A stretch of DNA of 64,000 nucleotides from Hydrogenophaga borbori (GTDB lineage: Bacteria; Pseudomonadota; Gammaproteobacteria; Burkholderiales; Burkholderiaceae_C), in contig NZ_QVLS01000003.1 of NCBI RefSeq assembly GCF_003417535.1, positions 434,001 to 498,000 of the forward strand, given 5' to 3'. The notes under the pieces were generated by a model. It ran no database searches. It was not told the DNA's origin and worked only from the letters and a program-made list of their open reading frames with translations. The translations under genes were made by a program, and so were the position numbers. Of the stretch, positions 1 to 10,509 are shown one piece after another. Numbering within the stretch: the first letter of the stretch is position 1; the number at the start of each line of letters is the position of its first letter.

Positions 1-1044
1 GGCTTCGGGCATCTCGCCAGGCTCGGCCAGGTAGCGCGTGAAAAGATCGCCGATCACCTGGCGCGCGCGGCCAGTGGTCTCGACCACCTGCGGGTGACGG
101 TAGAGGTTACGAAACAGGAAGGCCTTGAGCGCGCGGCTGCGCTCGCGCATGGCGTCGGAGAAAGCCACCAGGGCCGCCTGGGTGCGCGCCTCGTCGGCTG
201 AGGCGACGCCCGAGTCGCGAAGGCGCCCGCGCGTTGCGGCGATCACGTCGTAGACTTGGTCGCTCAGCATGCGGCGGATGCTCTCGAACAACAGCCGGCG
301 CCCCTGCAGTTGCGAGTGCTCCCGCAGGGCCTGGCGGCGGTAGTGGTCGAACAGCTCCACGGATTCGAGCTGCTCCAGGGAGAGCAGGCCCGAGCGCACG
401 CCGTCGTCGATGTCGTGCGCGTTGTAGGCGATCTCGTCGGCCAGGTTGCACAACTGCGCCTCGAGCGAAGGAGCGCCGCCGCGCAGGAAGCGCGCCGCTA
501 CGCCGCCGGGCTCCAGCCGCTCCAGGCGTTCGGCGTTGTGCCGTGAACAGTGCTTCAGAATGCCTTCGCGCGTTTCGAAGGACAGGTTCAGGCCGTCGAA
601 CGCGGGGTAGCGCTCCTCGAGTTCGTCCACCACGCGCAGGCTCTGCAGGTTGTGCTCGAAGCCCCAGCCGTCGGGCGCGCGGCCATCGGGCCCAAGCGCC
701 TGCAAGGCGGCGTGCAGCGCGTCCTGGCCGGCGTGGCCGAAGGGCGTGTGGCCCAGGTCGTGTGCGAGCGCGATGGCTTCGACCAGGTCTTCGTTGAGCC
801 CCAGCGACCGCGCGATGCTGCGGCCGAGCTGGGCCACTTCCAGCGAGTGCGTCAGGCGGGTGCGGAACAGGTCTCCCTCGTGGTTGAGGAACACCTGCGT
901 CTTGTAGACCAGTCGACGGAACGCCGTCGAATGGATCACCCGGTCGCGGTCGCGCTGGTAATCGGTGCGCGTGGGCGCGGGGGGTTCCGGGTGGCGCCGG
1001 CCACGGCTGCGCGCCGGATCGCTGGCGTACGGTGCAAGGCTCAT
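1..1044 (-). CDS. dgt: deoxyguanosinetriphosphate triphosphohydrolase (dGTPase), 3' end cut by window
   Basis: Hydrolyses dGTP (and in this subfamily often other dNTPs) to deoxynucleoside and tripolyphosphate, acting on cytoplasmic nucleotide pools. The 348 visible residues carry the HD-domain metal set: H66 in RLTHSLEV, H95-D96 in [13 protein letters not shown] and D203 in [11 protein letters not shown]. The order and spacing fit the Dgt family, whose members are usually about 370-390 residues, so only a short C-terminal piece lies outside the window. The ATG (1042-1044) overlaps the aroB stop in an ATGA junction, so it is the last visible gene of the pilM-to-dgt operon and is probably translationally coupled. 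Confidence 0.93.
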   Translation of the reverse strand, partial: MSLAPYASDPARSRGRRHPEPPAPTRTDYQRDRDRVIHSTAFRRLVYKTQVFLNHEGDLFRTRLTHSLEVAQLGRSIARSLGLNEDLVEAIALAHDLGHTPFGHAGQDALHAALQALGPDGRAPDGWGFEHNLQSLRVVDELEERYPAFDGLNLSFETREGILKHCSRHNAERLERLEPGGVAARFLRGGAPSLEAQLCNLADEIAYNAHDIDDGVRSGLLSLEQLESVELFDHYRRQALREHSQLQGRRLLFESIRRMLSDQVYDVIAATRGRLRDSGVASADEARTQAALVAFSDAMRERSRALKAFLFRNLYRHPQVVETTGRARQVIGDLFTRYLAEPGEMPEA

Positions 1045-2165
1045 GCCGGCTGGCAGCTTCGCGCGATCACCCCCGCCACGACGGCATCGCTGGCCGGGCG
1101 CATCGAGGCCCGGCCCGGTGGGTCGATGAGCACGAAGCGGATCTCCCCCGCCTCGGCCTTCTTGTCGACACGCATCAGCTCAAGGTAGCGCTCGGCATTG
1201 CGCGCGGGATCGAGCACCGGCGCCACCACCGGCAGGCCGGCGCGGACCACCAGGCGCTTCAGGCGCTCGACGAACGCCTCGTCCACCAAACCCAGCGCCT
1301 GCGACAGGCGGGCCGCCATCACCATGCCGCAGCCCACGGCCTCGCCGTGTAACCAGGCGCCATAGCCCATGCCGGCCTCGATCGCATGGCCGAAGGTGTG
1401 GCCGAAATTCAGGATGGCGCGCAGCCCCGATTCGCGTTCGTCGGCGCCCACCACCTGGGCCTTGATCTCGCAGCTGCGCCGCACCGCGTGCGCCAGATGC
1501 GCCGGATCGCGCGCCATGAGGGCCTCGATGTGGTCCTCGATCCAACCGAGGAAGGCCATGTCGGCGATGGGTCCGTACTTGATGATCTCGGCCATGCCGG
1601 CACTGAACTCACGGTCGGGCAGGGAGCGCAGCGCGTCGAGGTCGCACACCACGCTGAGCGGCTGGTGGAAGGCGCCGATCATGTTCTTGCCCAGGGGGTG
1701 GTTGATGCCCGTCTTGCCACCCACCGACGAGTCCACCTGCGCCAGCAAGGTGGTGGGCACCTGCACGAAGGGCACCCCACGCATGTAGCAGGCGGCCGCG
1801 AAACCGGTCATGTCGCCCACCACCCCCCCGCCCAGCGCGTACAGCACCGTCTTGCGGTCACAGCCGGCCTCGAGCAGGCGATCGAAGATGGTCTGCAGCG
1901 TCTGCCAATGCTTGTGCGATTCGCCGTCGGGCAGCACCACGTCCAGCACACGCGCATGGCGCCCGCTCAGCGCCGCGCGCAGGGACGCCAGGTACAGCGG
2001 CGCCACCACCTCGTTGGTGACAATCACGCCGGTGTTCGCCGTCGGCAGGCCGGCGAAGGTACCGGCATGGCCGATCAGGTCGGCGCCGATGTGGATGTCG
2101 TAACTGCGCTCACCCAGGTCGATGGCGACGCGCTGGGTCTCGGTGGTTGAAATGGCGGGGGACAT
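1041..2165 (-). CDS. aroB: 3-dehydroquinate synthase
   Basis: Second step of the shikimate pathway: converts DAHP to 3-dehydroquinate using NAD and a divalent metal. The 374-residue product has the expected length. The glycine-rich NAD segment [17 protein letters not shown], the substrate-binding [22 protein letters not shown] and the metal-ligand regions (E and the H of [11 protein letters not shown]) are all present. It lies 41 bases after aroK, the usual aroK-aroB pairing, and overlaps dgt by four bases. The 41-base gap holds a GC-rich hairpin (GCCGCCC/GGGCGGC arms). Confidence 0.97.
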   Translation of the reverse strand: MSPAISTTETQRVAIDLGERSYDIHIGADLIGHAGTFAGLPTANTGVIVTNEVVAPLYLASLRAALSGRHARVLDVVLPDGESHKHWQTLQTIFDRLLEAGCDRKTVLYALGGGVVGDMTGFAAACYMRGVPFVQVPTTLLAQVDSSVGGKTGINHPLGKNMIGAFHQPLSVVCDLDALRSLPDREFSAGMAEIIKYGPIADMAFLGWIEDHIEALMARDPAHLAHAVRRSCEIKAQVVGADERESGLRAILNFGHTFGHAIEAGMGYGAWLHGEAVGCGMVMAARLSQALGLVDEAFVERLKRLVVRAGLPVVAPVLDPARNAERYLELMRVDKKAEAGEIRFVLIDPPGRASMRPASDAVVAGVIARSCQPA

Positions 2166-2206
2166 GGCCCGAGTGTATGCCGCCCCTCACGGGCGGCCGG
2201 CGCCCC

Positions 2207-2773
2207 TCACGGCGGCGTGTCGGCCCCGTCCGGAGGCGGGGCGCTGGACACCAGCCCGGCCAACTCCAGCTGCATCAGGATCATGTTGACCAGCGTGGCC
2301 ACCGAGGGGCGTCCCGTGTCGATGGCGAAATGCGCCGTCTCGGCGTACAGCGGGTGCCGCTGCGCGTGCAGGTCCTTGAGCCGGGCCAAGGGATCGGCCA
2401 CCTGCAACAGCGGACGGTGGCGGTCGTGGCGCAGACGGCGAAAAAGGTCCTCCGGCGTCGATCGCAGATAGACCACGCGGCCGCGCTCATGCAGGTGCAC
2501 CCGGTTCTCCGGGCGCAGCACGGCGCCGCCACCGGTGGCGATCACCGCCAACGGACCGGCGGTGACTTCATCAATGACCTGTGCCTCAAGATCCCGGAAC
2601 GCCGCCTCCCCCTCGCGATCAAAAAACGCCCGGATGCTCGACCCTATGCGTTGCTCGATCACGTGATCGGAATCGACAAAAGGCAACCCCAGCCGCCGGG
2701 CCAGCTGGCGCCCGACGGTGGATTTGCCCGATCCAGGCAGCCCGACCAGGAAGACCGACTGCGTGGGGTTCAA
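2207..2773 (-). CDS. aroK: shikimate kinase
   Basis: Phosphorylates shikimate with ATP in aromatic amino acid synthesis. The P-loop GLPGSGKST lies at residues 12-20, followed by the shikimate-binding D(S)D region and the [11 protein letters not shown] segment; 188 residues is normal. The start is a TTG directly abutting the pilQ stop codon (TAA-TTG, no spacer). No ATG gives the expected short N-terminus before the P-loop, so TTG is the likely start and translation may depend on ribosomes arriving from pilQ. Linkage of pilQ to aroK is conserved widely in Proteobacteria. Confidence 0.95.
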   Translation of the reverse strand: MNPTQSVFLVGLPGSGKSTVGRQLARRLGLPFVDSDHVIEQRIGSSIRAFFDREGEAAFRDLEAQVIDEVTAGPLAVIATGGGAVLRPENRVHLHERGRVVYLRSTPEDLFRRLRHDRHRPLLQVADPLARLKDLHAQRHPLYAETAHFAIDTGRPSVATLVNMILMQLELAGLVSSAPPPDGADTPP

Positions 2774-4903
2774 TTAGTTGATGGCGGTGCGCCCCAGGAC
2801 GCGCGGCGTGATGAAGATCAGCAGCTCGGAACGCTGATCGATCTGGTTGCGCGACTTGAACAGATTGCCCACGGCGGGCAGATCGCCCAGCAGCGGCACC
2901 TTCTGGATTTGGTTGCGCTCGGTGCGCTCGAAGATGCCGCCGATCACCACCGTGCCGCCGTTCTCCACCAGCACCTGGGTTTGCACGTGCTTGGTGTCGA
3001 TGGCGATACCGTCCGCAGTGGTTTCGCCGCGGGTGTCCTTGTTCACGTCGAGATCGAGAATGATGTTGCCCTCGGGCGTGATCTGCGGAGTGACCTCCAG
3101 TTTGAGGTTGGCCTTGCGGAACGCGATGGCCGTGGCGCCGCTGGACGTGGCCGTCTGGTAGGGGAACTCGGTGCCCTGCTCGATCAGCGCCTTCACCTGG
3201 TCGGCCGTGACCACGCGGGGACTGGACACAATGCGACCCTTGCCATCGGATTCCAGCGCCGAGATTTCCAGCGCCAGGAAGCGCGAGGCGTTCGGGCTGA
3301 ACAGCGACAGGGCGTAGGACGCCGCCTGACCGGTCGGCGGCAAGGCGGGCAGGTTCACGAAGGGGGCGGAGGTCAGAGACGGTCCGGTGGTCACGGCCCC
3401 GTAGTTGCTGCCGAAGTTGCCACGCACCGGGTTGCCATTGGCCGAGCCCACACCGAATTCCCGCACGCCACCGCCCAGGCGCACGCCGATGGATTTGCTG
3501 AAGTCGTCGTCGGCTTCCACGATGCGCGCCTCAATCAGCACCTGGCGGATCGGGATATCGAGCTTGGTGATCAGCTCCTGCACCTGGGCCAGGCGCGAAG
3601 GGATGTCCGTCACGAAAAGCTGGTTGGTTCGCGGCTCGGCGATCACGCTGCCACGGGGGGACAGGATGCGTGCGTTGCTGGAATTGCCTCCGCCGCTGAC
3701 CGTCGACGACGACCCAGCCGTCAGTTGCGTGGCGATGTCGGCCGCCTTGGCGTAATTCATCTGGAACGATTGCGTGCGCACCTGCTCGAGGCTCTCCACC
3801 GTGGCGCGCGCTTCCAGCTCCTGCTTCTCGCGGGCCGCGATTTCATCGCGCGGGGCGATCCACAGCACGTTGCCCGACTTGCGCAGGCCCAGGCCCTTGG
3901 CCTGCATGATGATGTCCAGCGCCTGATCCCAGGGCACATCCTTCAGGCGCAGGGTGACCGAACCCGCCACGGAATCGGACGTCACGATGTTGAAGTTCGT
4001 GAAATCGGCGATGACCTGCAGCAGCGCACGGACTTCGATGTTCTGGAAGTTCAGCGACAGCTTCTCGCCGGTGTAGCCCGGGCCTTGGCTGAGCTTGTTG
4101 GGATCCACGCGCTGCTCGCGCACTTCCAGCACGAACTGGTTGTCGCTCTGGTACGCGGAATGCTCCCAATTGCCCGCCGCCGCCACCACCATGCGCACGC
4201 GGTCGCCCGTCTGCGTGGTGGTCACCGACTGCACCGGCGTACCGAAGTCGGTCACGTCCAGGCGGCGGCGCAGGCCCTCGGGCAGGGAACTCTTCAGGAA
4301 CTCCACCACGAGGCCCGTGCCTTGCTGGCGGATGTCGACACCGACCTGGTTGTTCGGCAACTCGACGACGACACGCCCCGTATTGCCCGTGCCGCGGCGG
4401 AAGTCGATGTCGCGCAGCGAGCTCACGTCCAGGTTGCGGCTCTCGGCAAAATGCGTCGGCGGATTGGTTTGGGCCGTCACCGCTTCGGGACGCTCCATGA
4501 CCACCAGCAGGCTGTTGCCTTCGACGCGCGTCTGGAACGGCGCCGGCTGCTTGAGGTTGATCACCACCCGTGTGCGTTCGCCCGCCTGGACCACGGTGGC
4601 CGAACGGAGATTGCCTTCGTTGATGTCAACAGTGCTGCGCCCCATGGCATTGGCCACGCCCGGAAAGTCCAGGGCGATGCGCGCGGGCGACTGCACGGTG
4701 AAGCTCGACGGCGTGGCCTTCAGGGGTTCCGACAGGTTGATCCGGACCACCTCGGCACCGCTTTGAATACCTCCGGTGACCGACTGGATGGCAGACTGCG
4801 CCTGCGCCCAGCAGGCCGACAGGACGAGACCGAGAACCAGCCCCCCCTTGACCATCCTCCGCCCCCACGCCGTTCCAGCGGTCGCCTGTTCTGGCTTGTT
4901 CAT
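2774..4903 (-). CDS. pilQ: type IV pilus secretin PilQ
   Basis: Outer-membrane secretin through which the type IV pilus passes. The 709-residue protein starts with a signal peptide (hydrophobic GGLVLGLVLSACWAQAQS, cleavage near residue 35). Two AMIN peptidoglycan-binding regions, an STN/N0-like domain (LSLNFQNIEVRALLQVIADF), N1 and then the secretin barrel domain with VPLLGDLPAVGNLFKS near the C-terminus follow. The start overlaps the pilP stop (ATGA). A Ser/Gly/Asn-rich loop near residues 400-415 replaces longer linkers seen in some homologues. Confidence 0.97.
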   Translation of the reverse strand: MNKPEQATAGTAWGRRMVKGGLVLGLVLSACWAQAQSAIQSVTGGIQSGAEVVRINLSEPLKATPSSFTVQSPARIALDFPGVANAMGRSTVDINEGNLRSATVVQAGERTRVVINLKQPAPFQTRVEGNSLLVVMERPEAVTAQTNPPTHFAESRNLDVSSLRDIDFRRGTGNTGRVVVELPNNQVGVDIRQQGTGLVVEFLKSSLPEGLRRRLDVTDFGTPVQSVTTTQTGDRVRMVVAAAGNWEHSAYQSDNQFVLEVREQRVDPNKLSQGPGYTGEKLSLNFQNIEVRALLQVIADFTNFNIVTSDSVAGSVTLRLKDVPWDQALDIIMQAKGLGLRKSGNVLWIAPRDEIAAREKQELEARATVESLEQVRTQSFQMNYAKAADIATQLTAGSSSTVSGGGNSSNARILSPRGSVIAEPRTNQLFVTDIPSRLAQVQELITKLDIPIRQVLIEARIVEADDDFSKSIGVRLGGGVREFGVGSANGNPVRGNFGSNYGAVTTGPSLTSAPFVNLPALPPTGQAASYALSLFSPNASRFLALEISALESDGKGRIVSSPRVVTADQVKALIEQGTEFPYQTATSSGATAIAFRKANLKLEVTPQITPEGNIILDLDVNKDTRGETTADGIAIDTKHVQTQVLVENGGTVVIGGIFERTERNQIQKVPLLGDLPAVGNLFKSRNQIDQRSELLIFITPRVLGRTAIN

Positions 4904-5442
4904 TTAGCGTCCTCTACTAGCTGCAGCGCCGTGGGGCGCTCGATCCATTCACCCGACGGGTCCTGCACGATTTCGCGCAAGGCGACTTCGGTTTCGGTGA
5001 TGCGGGTTACGCGTCCGAAGTTCTGTCCCAGGTACTGTCCTTGACGCACCTGGTACAGCAAGCGGTCCACTTTGATCAGCGCCACCAGTTCCCCCGAACG
5101 GTCCAGGCTGCCGACCATGGTCATGGAGTCCAAGGGGAAGGCTTCGAGCGGCTGGCGCCGACGCGCCAGTTCGGGCTCGATCAGCGCGGCATTGGCGGCG
5201 CTTGCCGTTTGCGTGCCGCGCAGCAGGCTGGCCAGTTTTTCCGTGCTGAACGGCGGCGTTTCGCGCTCGACACTGTAGGGCTGTGGCTCGAACCGCGTGG
5301 GTTCGGGAATCGGCTGCACCGACGGCTTGATCGAATTGCGCTCGGCCTGCATCCAGGACCGCAGCTCGTCCTGCCCGGACGACGTGCAACCCGCCAACAC
5401 AAGGCCCAGGACCAACAAGGAATAGGGGGCGAGGCGGCTCAC
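4900..5442 (-). CDS. pilP: type IV pilus assembly lipoprotein PilP
   Basis: Inner-membrane lipoprotein that connects PilN/PilO to the secretin PilQ. The N-terminus SLLVLGLVLAGC gives a lipobox with the lipidated Cys at residue 19. A proline-rich linker and the compact PilP beta-domain (residues about 90-175, with GQYLGQNFGRVTRI) follow. The start codon is GTG, overlapping the pilO stop as GTGA, with a G-rich Shine-Dalgarno-like stretch upstream. Length (180 residues) is typical. Confidence 0.95.
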   Translation of the reverse strand: MSRLAPYSLLVLGLVLAGCTSSGQDELRSWMQAERNSIKPSVQPIPEPTRFEPQPYSVERETPPFSTEKLASLLRGTQTASAANAALIEPELARRRQPLEAFPLDSMTMVGSLDRSGELVALIKVDRLLYQVRQGQYLGQNFGRVTRITETEVALREIVQDPSGEWIERPTALQLVEDAK

Positions 5443-6110
5443 TTCTTTGCCCCCTTCGCTTTTTGCTGGGCCGCGACTTCCTCGGGGTCCAGGTACCGGA
5501 AGGTCTTGGCCACGCCATCCATCGTCAGGTAACCGTCGCGGGTGGCGATGGGCGTCAGGCTGAGGTTGTTCAAGGTAACGATGCGCGACAGGTTGGCGAT
5601 ATCGGCGGCGAACAGGCCGACGTCGTGGTATTTGCCCGTGACCCGAATGGCGATCGGCAGCTCGGCGTAGTACTCACGGACCACCACCTGTCCGGGACGG
5701 AACAGTTCGAACTGCAGGCTGCGCCCCAGACCGGCTTGGTTGATGTCGGACAACAAGGCGTCCATTTCGGCCTTGCTGGGCAGTTGCTTTTCCAGCTGCG
5801 TCACGTACTGCTGCACCTGCTCCAGCTGCTTGCGCAAGGCGTCGAGGTTGACGGCCTGCACCAGCTTGCTGCGGTAGGTGGTGCGCAGTTGCTCCTCGCG
5901 GGCCTTCTCGGCCACCAGCTCCTCGTCGACGCCCTTGAGCCAGACGAACCACAGCGCGGCCACGACGCCCAAACACACGGCCACGAACAGCAGGTTTCGG
6001 GGCAGCGCCGGCCACAAGGACGGGTCGTTGGGATCGAGGCCGGTGAACTGGGCACGCAGCTTGTCCTGCACGCCCTTCAGATCGATATTGATGCTCGACT
6101 TCTTCGCCAT
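5439..6110 (-). CDS. pilO: type IV pilus inner-membrane protein PilO
   Basis: Partner of PilN in the inner-membrane alignment complex of the pilus machine. A single transmembrane helix (LLFVAVCLGVVAALWFVWL, about residues 45-63) is followed by a coiled coil with repeated charged heptads (residues about 66-125) and a ferredoxin-like periplasmic domain. I chose the ATG at 6108-6110. A GTG one codon upstream is in frame and would add one residue. It overlaps pilP and follows pilN after a 14-base gap. Confidence 0.95.
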   Translation of the reverse strand: MAKKSSINIDLKGVQDKLRAQFTGLDPNDPSLWPALPRNLLFVAVCLGVVAALWFVWLKGVDEELVAEKAREEQLRTTYRSKLVQAVNLDALRKQLEQVQQYVTQLEKQLPSKAEMDALLSDINQAGLGRSLQFELFRPGQVVVREYYAELPIAIRVTGKYHDVGLFAADIANLSRIVTLNNLSLTPIATRDGYLTMDGVAKTFRYLDPEEVAAQQKAKGAKK

Positions 6111-6124
6111 CACGCCACCCCGGG

Positions 6125-6739
6125 TCAGACTTTGCCCGCCGCGGGTGCGGTGGCTGGCGTGGCCGGCGCCGGCGTGACCGCCGGCTTGCGCAAGGTCACG
6201 CGCATGGTGAAGTTGGCCACGCGTCGCGCATCGGCGCCACTGATGGCCGCGTTGGCGGACACGATTTCCACCAGCTCAGGACGCGTCAAGGCGGGGCTGT
6301 TGTTCGACAGATTGCGCAACAGCTCGGACACGCGCTCCTGCGACTGCGCGGTGCCCGTCAACAGCACGCTCATGTTTTCCTGCTTCATCGACCGCAGGAA
6401 AACGCCCTTGGGCAGTTGATTGACGAGTTCCTCCAGCAGGTACACCGGCAGGTTGCGCCCCGCCTGAAGGTCCTCGACGGCGGTCTGACGCGCCCGCAGC
6501 GACGCGATTTGCTGCTGCAGCGTGGCGATGTCCTTGATTTCCGCGTCCAGCTTCGCGATTTCCTGGGTCAGGAACTGGTTGCGGTCTTGCTGGATGGAGA
6601 TCTGGCCCTGATACCACGTGAAGACAGCGCCACCGATGATGCCGCCCAGCAGCGCCGACAAGCCCAGCTGCGTATAGAACTGTTCCTTCTGGCGCTTGCG
6701 CGCTGCCTCGCGATGGGGCAGCAGGTTGATGAGGATCAT
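6125..6739 (-). CDS. pilN: type IV pilus inner-membrane protein PilN
   Basis: Binds cytoplasmic PilM through its short N-terminal tail and PilO through the periplasmic domain. The tail MILINLLPHREAARKRQ carries the INLLP motif that docks into PilM. A membrane helix (about residues 22-42), a coiled coil and an alpha/beta domain follow. An Ala/Pro-rich C-terminal tail (APATPATAPAAG) is an extension of low complexity. The start overlaps the pilM stop (ATGA). Length is 204 residues. Confidence 0.96.
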   Translation of the reverse strand: MILINLLPHREAARKRQKEQFYTQLGLSALLGGIIGGAVFTWYQGQISIQQDRNQFLTQEIAKLDAEIKDIATLQQQIASLRARQTAVEDLQAGRNLPVYLLEELVNQLPKGVFLRSMKQENMSVLLTGTAQSQERVSELLRNLSNNSPALTRPELVEIVSANAAISGADARRVANFTMRVTLRKPAVTPAPATPATAPAAGKV

Positions 6740-7815
6740 TGGTAGAACCTCCGCAGCGCCAGCCCGGTGGACGTCAGGTAGGCCGGTGCCTCACGCGAGA
6801 TCTTTCGCGCCTGCACACCCGTCCCCAGCTCCATCGCATCGAACGGGTTGATCAGCATGCACGCGAACGAGGTCTGGTGGGTGACCGCCTCGGTGAGCCC
6901 CAGCAAGGCGGCGCTGCCACCGGCCAGAAGGATGTGGTCGATCTTGTTGTACGGCGTGCTGGTGAAGAAAAACTGCAGCGCGCGACCGATTTCCTGGGCA
7001 AGGCTCTCGATGAACGGTTCCAGCACCGCGCTCTGGTAGTCCTCCGGCAGGTCACCCGAGCGCTTCTTCGCTTCCGCCTCGTCGGGCGAAAAGCCGTACT
7101 GGCGGATGATGAGCTGGGTGAGCTGACCGCCCCCAAACGCTTGGTCGCGCTCGTAGAGCACTTCGTCGTTGCGAATGACCTGCAGGCTCGTGGTCATGGA
7201 GCCGATCTCGAACAGCGCCACCAGCGCGTCCACTCCCTGGTTCGGCAAGGTTTCGATCACGCGGCCAGCGGCCAGCCGCGACGCATAGGATTCGACGTCC
7301 ATGACCACGGGTTTGAGCCCCGCGGCTTCGGCCAGACCCTGCCGGTCGGATACCTTTTCCTTGCGGGAGGCGGCGATCAGCACCTCGACGTCGCCCACGG
7401 ACGTCGCGCTGGGGCCGACAACGCAGAAATCGAGGCTCACCTCGTCGAGCGAGAACGGAATGTACTGGTTGGCCTCGGACTCGACCTGCGCCTCGAGCTC
7501 CTTGTCGCTCATGCCGCCCGGCAGCACGATCTTCTTGGTGATCACCGCCGAGGCCGGCAACGCCAGGGCCACGTTTTTCGTCTTGCTGCCGCTCTTGCGG
7601 ACCACCCGGCGCACCGCGTCGGCCACCTCATCGAATTTTTCGATGTTGCCGTCGGTGATCCAGCCGCGTTCCAGCGGTTCCATGGCACACCGCTCCAGCA
7701 CGAACTCGCCGGCGCGGTTGCGGCTGAGTTCGACAAGCTTGACGCTCGACGAACTCACGTCAATGCCCAGCAGCGGCGCTGGCTCTCGGCTGAATAGCGA
7801 TCCCAGTGAGATCAA
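6736..7815 (-). CDS. pilM: type IV pilus assembly ATPase-fold protein PilM
   Basis: Cytoplasmic actin-like protein that binds the PilN tail and couples the inner-membrane platform to the motor ATPases. FtsA/actin-type nucleotide sites are visible: LLGIDVSSSSVKLVEL (phosphate 1), FEIGSMTTSLQV (phosphate 2) and ILLAGGSAALLGL (adenosine). I start it at the TTG 7813-7815, giving MISLGSLFSREP, because a G-rich Shine-Dalgarno-like run precedes it and this N-terminus fits the family. A second TTG four codons upstream (7827) is the alternative. First gene of the pil-aro-dgt operon, with its own promoter at 7871-7899. Confidence 0.93.
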   Translation of the reverse strand: MISLGSLFSREPAPLLGIDVSSSSVKLVELSRNRAGEFVLERCAMEPLERGWITDGNIEKFDEVADAVRRVVRKSGSKTKNVALALPASAVITKKIVLPGGMSDKELEAQVESEANQYIPFSLDEVSLDFCVVGPSATSVGDVEVLIAASRKEKVSDRQGLAEAAGLKPVVMDVESYASRLAAGRVIETLPNQGVDALVALFEIGSMTTSLQVIRNDEVLYERDQAFGGGQLTQLIIRQYGFSPDEAEAKKRSGDLPEDYQSAVLEPFIESLAQEIGRALQFFFTSTPYNKIDHILLAGGSAALLGLTEAVTHQTSFACMLINPFDAMELGTGVQARKISREAPAYLTSTGLALRRFYQ

Positions 7816-7870
7816 GATGGCCCCCAAATCGCATGGCGATGTACTACGCCAGACTTAAGAATTCACTTCA

Positions 7871-7899
7871 ATGCTAGCAGTAAGCCCATTGAGCGGCAA
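7871..7899 (-). promoter_or_regulatory. predicted sigma70-type promoter of the pilM operon
   Basis: On the minus strand TTGCCG and TAGCAT are separated by exactly 17 bases. A start about 7 bases downstream would leave a leader of roughly 45-50 bases before pilM. The rest of the 7816-8082 interval is AT-richer divergent promoter DNA; towards ponA it contains TAAAAT at 8051-8056 as a likely -10 box. No experimental support; pattern only. Confidence 0.45.
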
Positions 7900-8082
7900 A
7901 GATTTTTTGCCAAACGCACAAATCGAAACGTTGTCAAAAGCCGACGGGATGAAGGGCCGACGCGATGGTCTGAACCCCCACCGACAATCCGGTCTACAAG
8001 CCCAAACCCCTACGTTCCGTTCATTCCATGTCGGCACCTTGCCCGACTTCTAAAATGCGGCACGTTTCCAGTCCGAGTTCGC

Positions 8083-10509
8083 ATGCCCCAAGAATCCCAG
8101 CCCTCTCGCGCGGCTCCTGCCAAGGCAGTATCTGCGGCGCCCCGCACGCTCATCTGGATCGGTCGCTTGGTGGTGGTTGTCGCCGGACTGGCGGCGGCAG
8201 GTGTTGCGGCCATGCTGATGGCCCTTGGCATCGCCCTGGCGGTGGCCTACCCCAATCTGCCGGACGTCACGGGCCTGGCCGACTACCGACCCAAGCTGCC
8301 TTTGCGCGTGCTCGCCGTGGATGGCCAGCTCATCGGCGAGTTCGGTGAAGAGCGGCGCAACCTGCTGACCATCGACCAGATCCCCGACGTGATGAAACAC
8401 GCGGTGCTGGCCATCGAAGACGCACGCTTCTTCGAGCACAGCGGCGTGGATTACCGCGGCATGGTGCGCGCCGCGCTGGCCAACCTGCGCGAGGCCAAGA
8501 GCCAGGGCGCCTCCACCATCACCATGCAGGTGGCGCGCAACGTCTACCTGTCGGCGGAGAAGAGCTACACGCGCAAGATCTACGAGGTGCTGCTCACCTT
8601 CAAACTGGAGCACATGCTCACCAAGGAGCAGATCCTCGAGATCTACATGAACCAGATCTTCCTGGGCCGGCGGGCGTATGGCTTCGCGTCGGCCTCGCAG
8701 ATCTACTTTGGCAAACCGCTGAAGGACGTGACCATCGCCGAGGCCGCGATGCTCGCGGGCCTGCCGCAGGCGCCTTCGGCCTACAACCCGGTCCGCAACC
8801 CCAAGCGCGCCCGCACGCGCCAGCTGTACATCATCGACCGCATGGTCGAAAACGGCTTCATCACCGCCCAACAGGCCGAAGAAGCCAAGGCCCAGGAGGT
8901 CAAGGTCCACCGCGGTGCCATGGAGGACAGCCTGCGCGCGGAGTTTGCGGCAGAGATGGTTCGCCAGGCCATCGTGGCCCAGTATGGCGAGGCCGCGTAC
9001 ACGCGCGGCCTGGTGGTGTCCACCACCATCGACCCGCGCGCCCAGGAAGCCGCCTACCGCGCCGTGCGCCAGGGCGTGCTGGACTACGAGCGCCGGCAGT
9101 TCTACCGCGGCCCGGAGCTGTTCATCAACCTGCCCGAGGACGCGCAGGAACGCGACACGGCCATCGACGAAGCCCTCGCGGAACGCCCCGACAACGGGGA
9201 CCTGCTGTCGGCCGTGGTGCTCCAGGCCGACCCCCGCAAGGTGGTGGTGGTGCGCCAGGACGGCGACCCGATCGAGATCACCGGCGAAGGCCTCAAGCCG
9301 GTGCAGAGCGGCCTGTCGGACAAGGCCGGGCCAAACATCAAGCTGCGCCCCGGCGCCGTCGTGCGCATCGTCAAGGTGGGCGACAAATCCTGGCGCGTGA
9401 CGCAGTTGCCCGAGGTCGAGTCCGCCTTCGTGGCGCTGGACCCGCGCAACGGCCGCATCGCGGCCGTCATCGGCGGCTTCGACTTCAACAAGAACAAGTT
9501 CAACCACGCCACCCAGGCCTGGCGCCAGCCGGGGTCCAGCTTCAAGCCCTTCATCTATTCCGCCGCGCTGGAAAAGGGCCTGACACCGATGACGGTGGTG
9601 AACGACGCGCCGCTGTTCTATTCCGCCGCCGAAACGGGCGGCAAGCCCTGGGAGCCGAAGAACTACGACGGCCAGTTCGAAGGCCCGATGTCGGTGCGCC
9701 GCGCGCTGGCCAAGTCCAAGAACATGGTGTCCATTCGCGTGCTGCAGCTGGTGGGCACGCAGAACGCGCAGAACTGGGTCACGCGCTTCGGCTTCGAGGC
9801 CGACAAGCACCCGCCCTACCTCACCATGGCGCTGGGCGCCGGTTCGGTCACGCCGCTGCAGATGGTCACGGCCTATTCGGTGTTCGCCAACGGCGGCCAC
9901 CGGGTGACGCCCCTGCTGATCACCCGCGTGACGGACGCGCGCGGGCGCGTGCTGTTCGAAGCACCACAGACCACACTGGACAACGCGCCACAGGCGATCG
10001 AGCCGCGCAACGCCTTCATCATGAACAGCCTGTTGCAGGAGATCACCCGCTCAGGCACCGCCGCGCGCGCGCAGGCCACCCTCAAGCGGCCCGACCTGTA
10101 TGGCAAGACCGGCACCACCAACGACGCGGTGGACGCCTGGTTCGTCGGCTACCAGCCCACGCTGGCCGCCGCGGCCTGGGTGGGCTACGACACGCCGCGC
10201 AACCTGGGCAGCCGAGAAACCGGCGGCGGCCTGGCGCTGCCGATCTGGATCTCCTTCATGCAGGAGATGCTGAAGAACGTGCCCGTGACCACCTACAGCG
10301 CGCCGCCCGGCGTGGTCAACATCGGCGGCGAGTGGTACTACGAAGAATACGGCCCGGGCAATGGCGTGCATGGGCTGGGCCTGGCGGATCCCTGGCCTGG
10401 CGCGCCCGCCGGCGCGGCGGTCGATGCCAATGGCGTGCCGATGGCCCCGCCGCCGCCGCAGCCACCGGTGGAAAACCGGCGCAGCATCCTGGACCTGTTC
10501 AGGAACTGA
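8083..10509 (+). CDS. mrcA: penicillin-binding protein 1A (bifunctional transglycosylase/transpeptidase)
   Basis: Polymerises and cross-links peptidoglycan on the outer face of the inner membrane. One N-terminal membrane anchor (about residues 27-60) is followed by the GT51 transglycosylase with catalytic E112 ([10 protein letters not shown]) and [12 protein letters not shown]. An OB-like insert of about 100 residues follows, then the transpeptidase with SxxK at S485-K488 (SSFKPF), SKN at 545-547 and KTGT at 675-678. All catalytic motifs are intact. At 808 residues it matches class A PBP1A. A proline-rich tail ends the protein. Its 3' end overlaps cyaY convergently by 11 bases. Confidence 0.96.
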   Translation: MPQESQPSRAAPAKAVSAAPRTLIWIGRLVVVVAGLAAAGVAAMLMALGIALAVAYPNLPDVTGLADYRPKLPLRVLAVDGQLIGEFGEERRNLLTIDQIPDVMKHAVLAIEDARFFEHSGVDYRGMVRAALANLREAKSQGASTITMQVARNVYLSAEKSYTRKIYEVLLTFKLEHMLTKEQILEIYMNQIFLGRRAYGFASASQIYFGKPLKDVTIAEAAMLAGLPQAPSAYNPVRNPKRARTRQLYIIDRMVENGFITAQQAEEAKAQEVKVHRGAMEDSLRAEFAAEMVRQAIVAQYGEAAYTRGLVVSTTIDPRAQEAAYRAVRQGVLDYERRQFYRGPELFINLPEDAQERDTAIDEALAERPDNGDLLSAVVLQADPRKVVVVRQDGDPIEITGEGLKPVQSGLSDKAGPNIKLRPGAVVRIVKVGDKSWRVTQLPEVESAFVALDPRNGRIAAVIGGFDFNKNKFNHATQAWRQPGSSFKPFIYSAALEKGLTPMTVVNDAPLFYSAAETGGKPWEPKNYDGQFEGPMSVRRALAKSKNMVSIRVLQLVGTQNAQNWVTRFGFEADKHPPYLTMALGAGSVTPLQMVTAYSVFANGGHRVTPLLITRVTDARGRVLFEAPQTTLDNAPQAIEPRNAFIMNSLLQEITRSGTAARAQATLKRPDLYGKTGTTNDAVDAWFVGYQPTLAAAAWVGYDTPRNLGSRETGGGLALPIWISFMQEMLKNVPVTTYSAPPGVVNIGGEWYYEEYGPGNGVHGLGLADPWPGAPAGAAVDANGVPMAPPPPQPPVENRRSILDLFRN

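Noticed and set aside
2147..5044. Long plus-strand open frame (about 965 codons) opposite pilQ and aroK
   Set aside because: It is the antisense shadow of pilQ, pilP and aroK in GC-rich DNA. It shows no domain, only His/Arg/Gly-rich composition, while the minus strand has clear families. Similar shadows opposite groEL, the sensor kinases, gspD, gspE and others were discarded.
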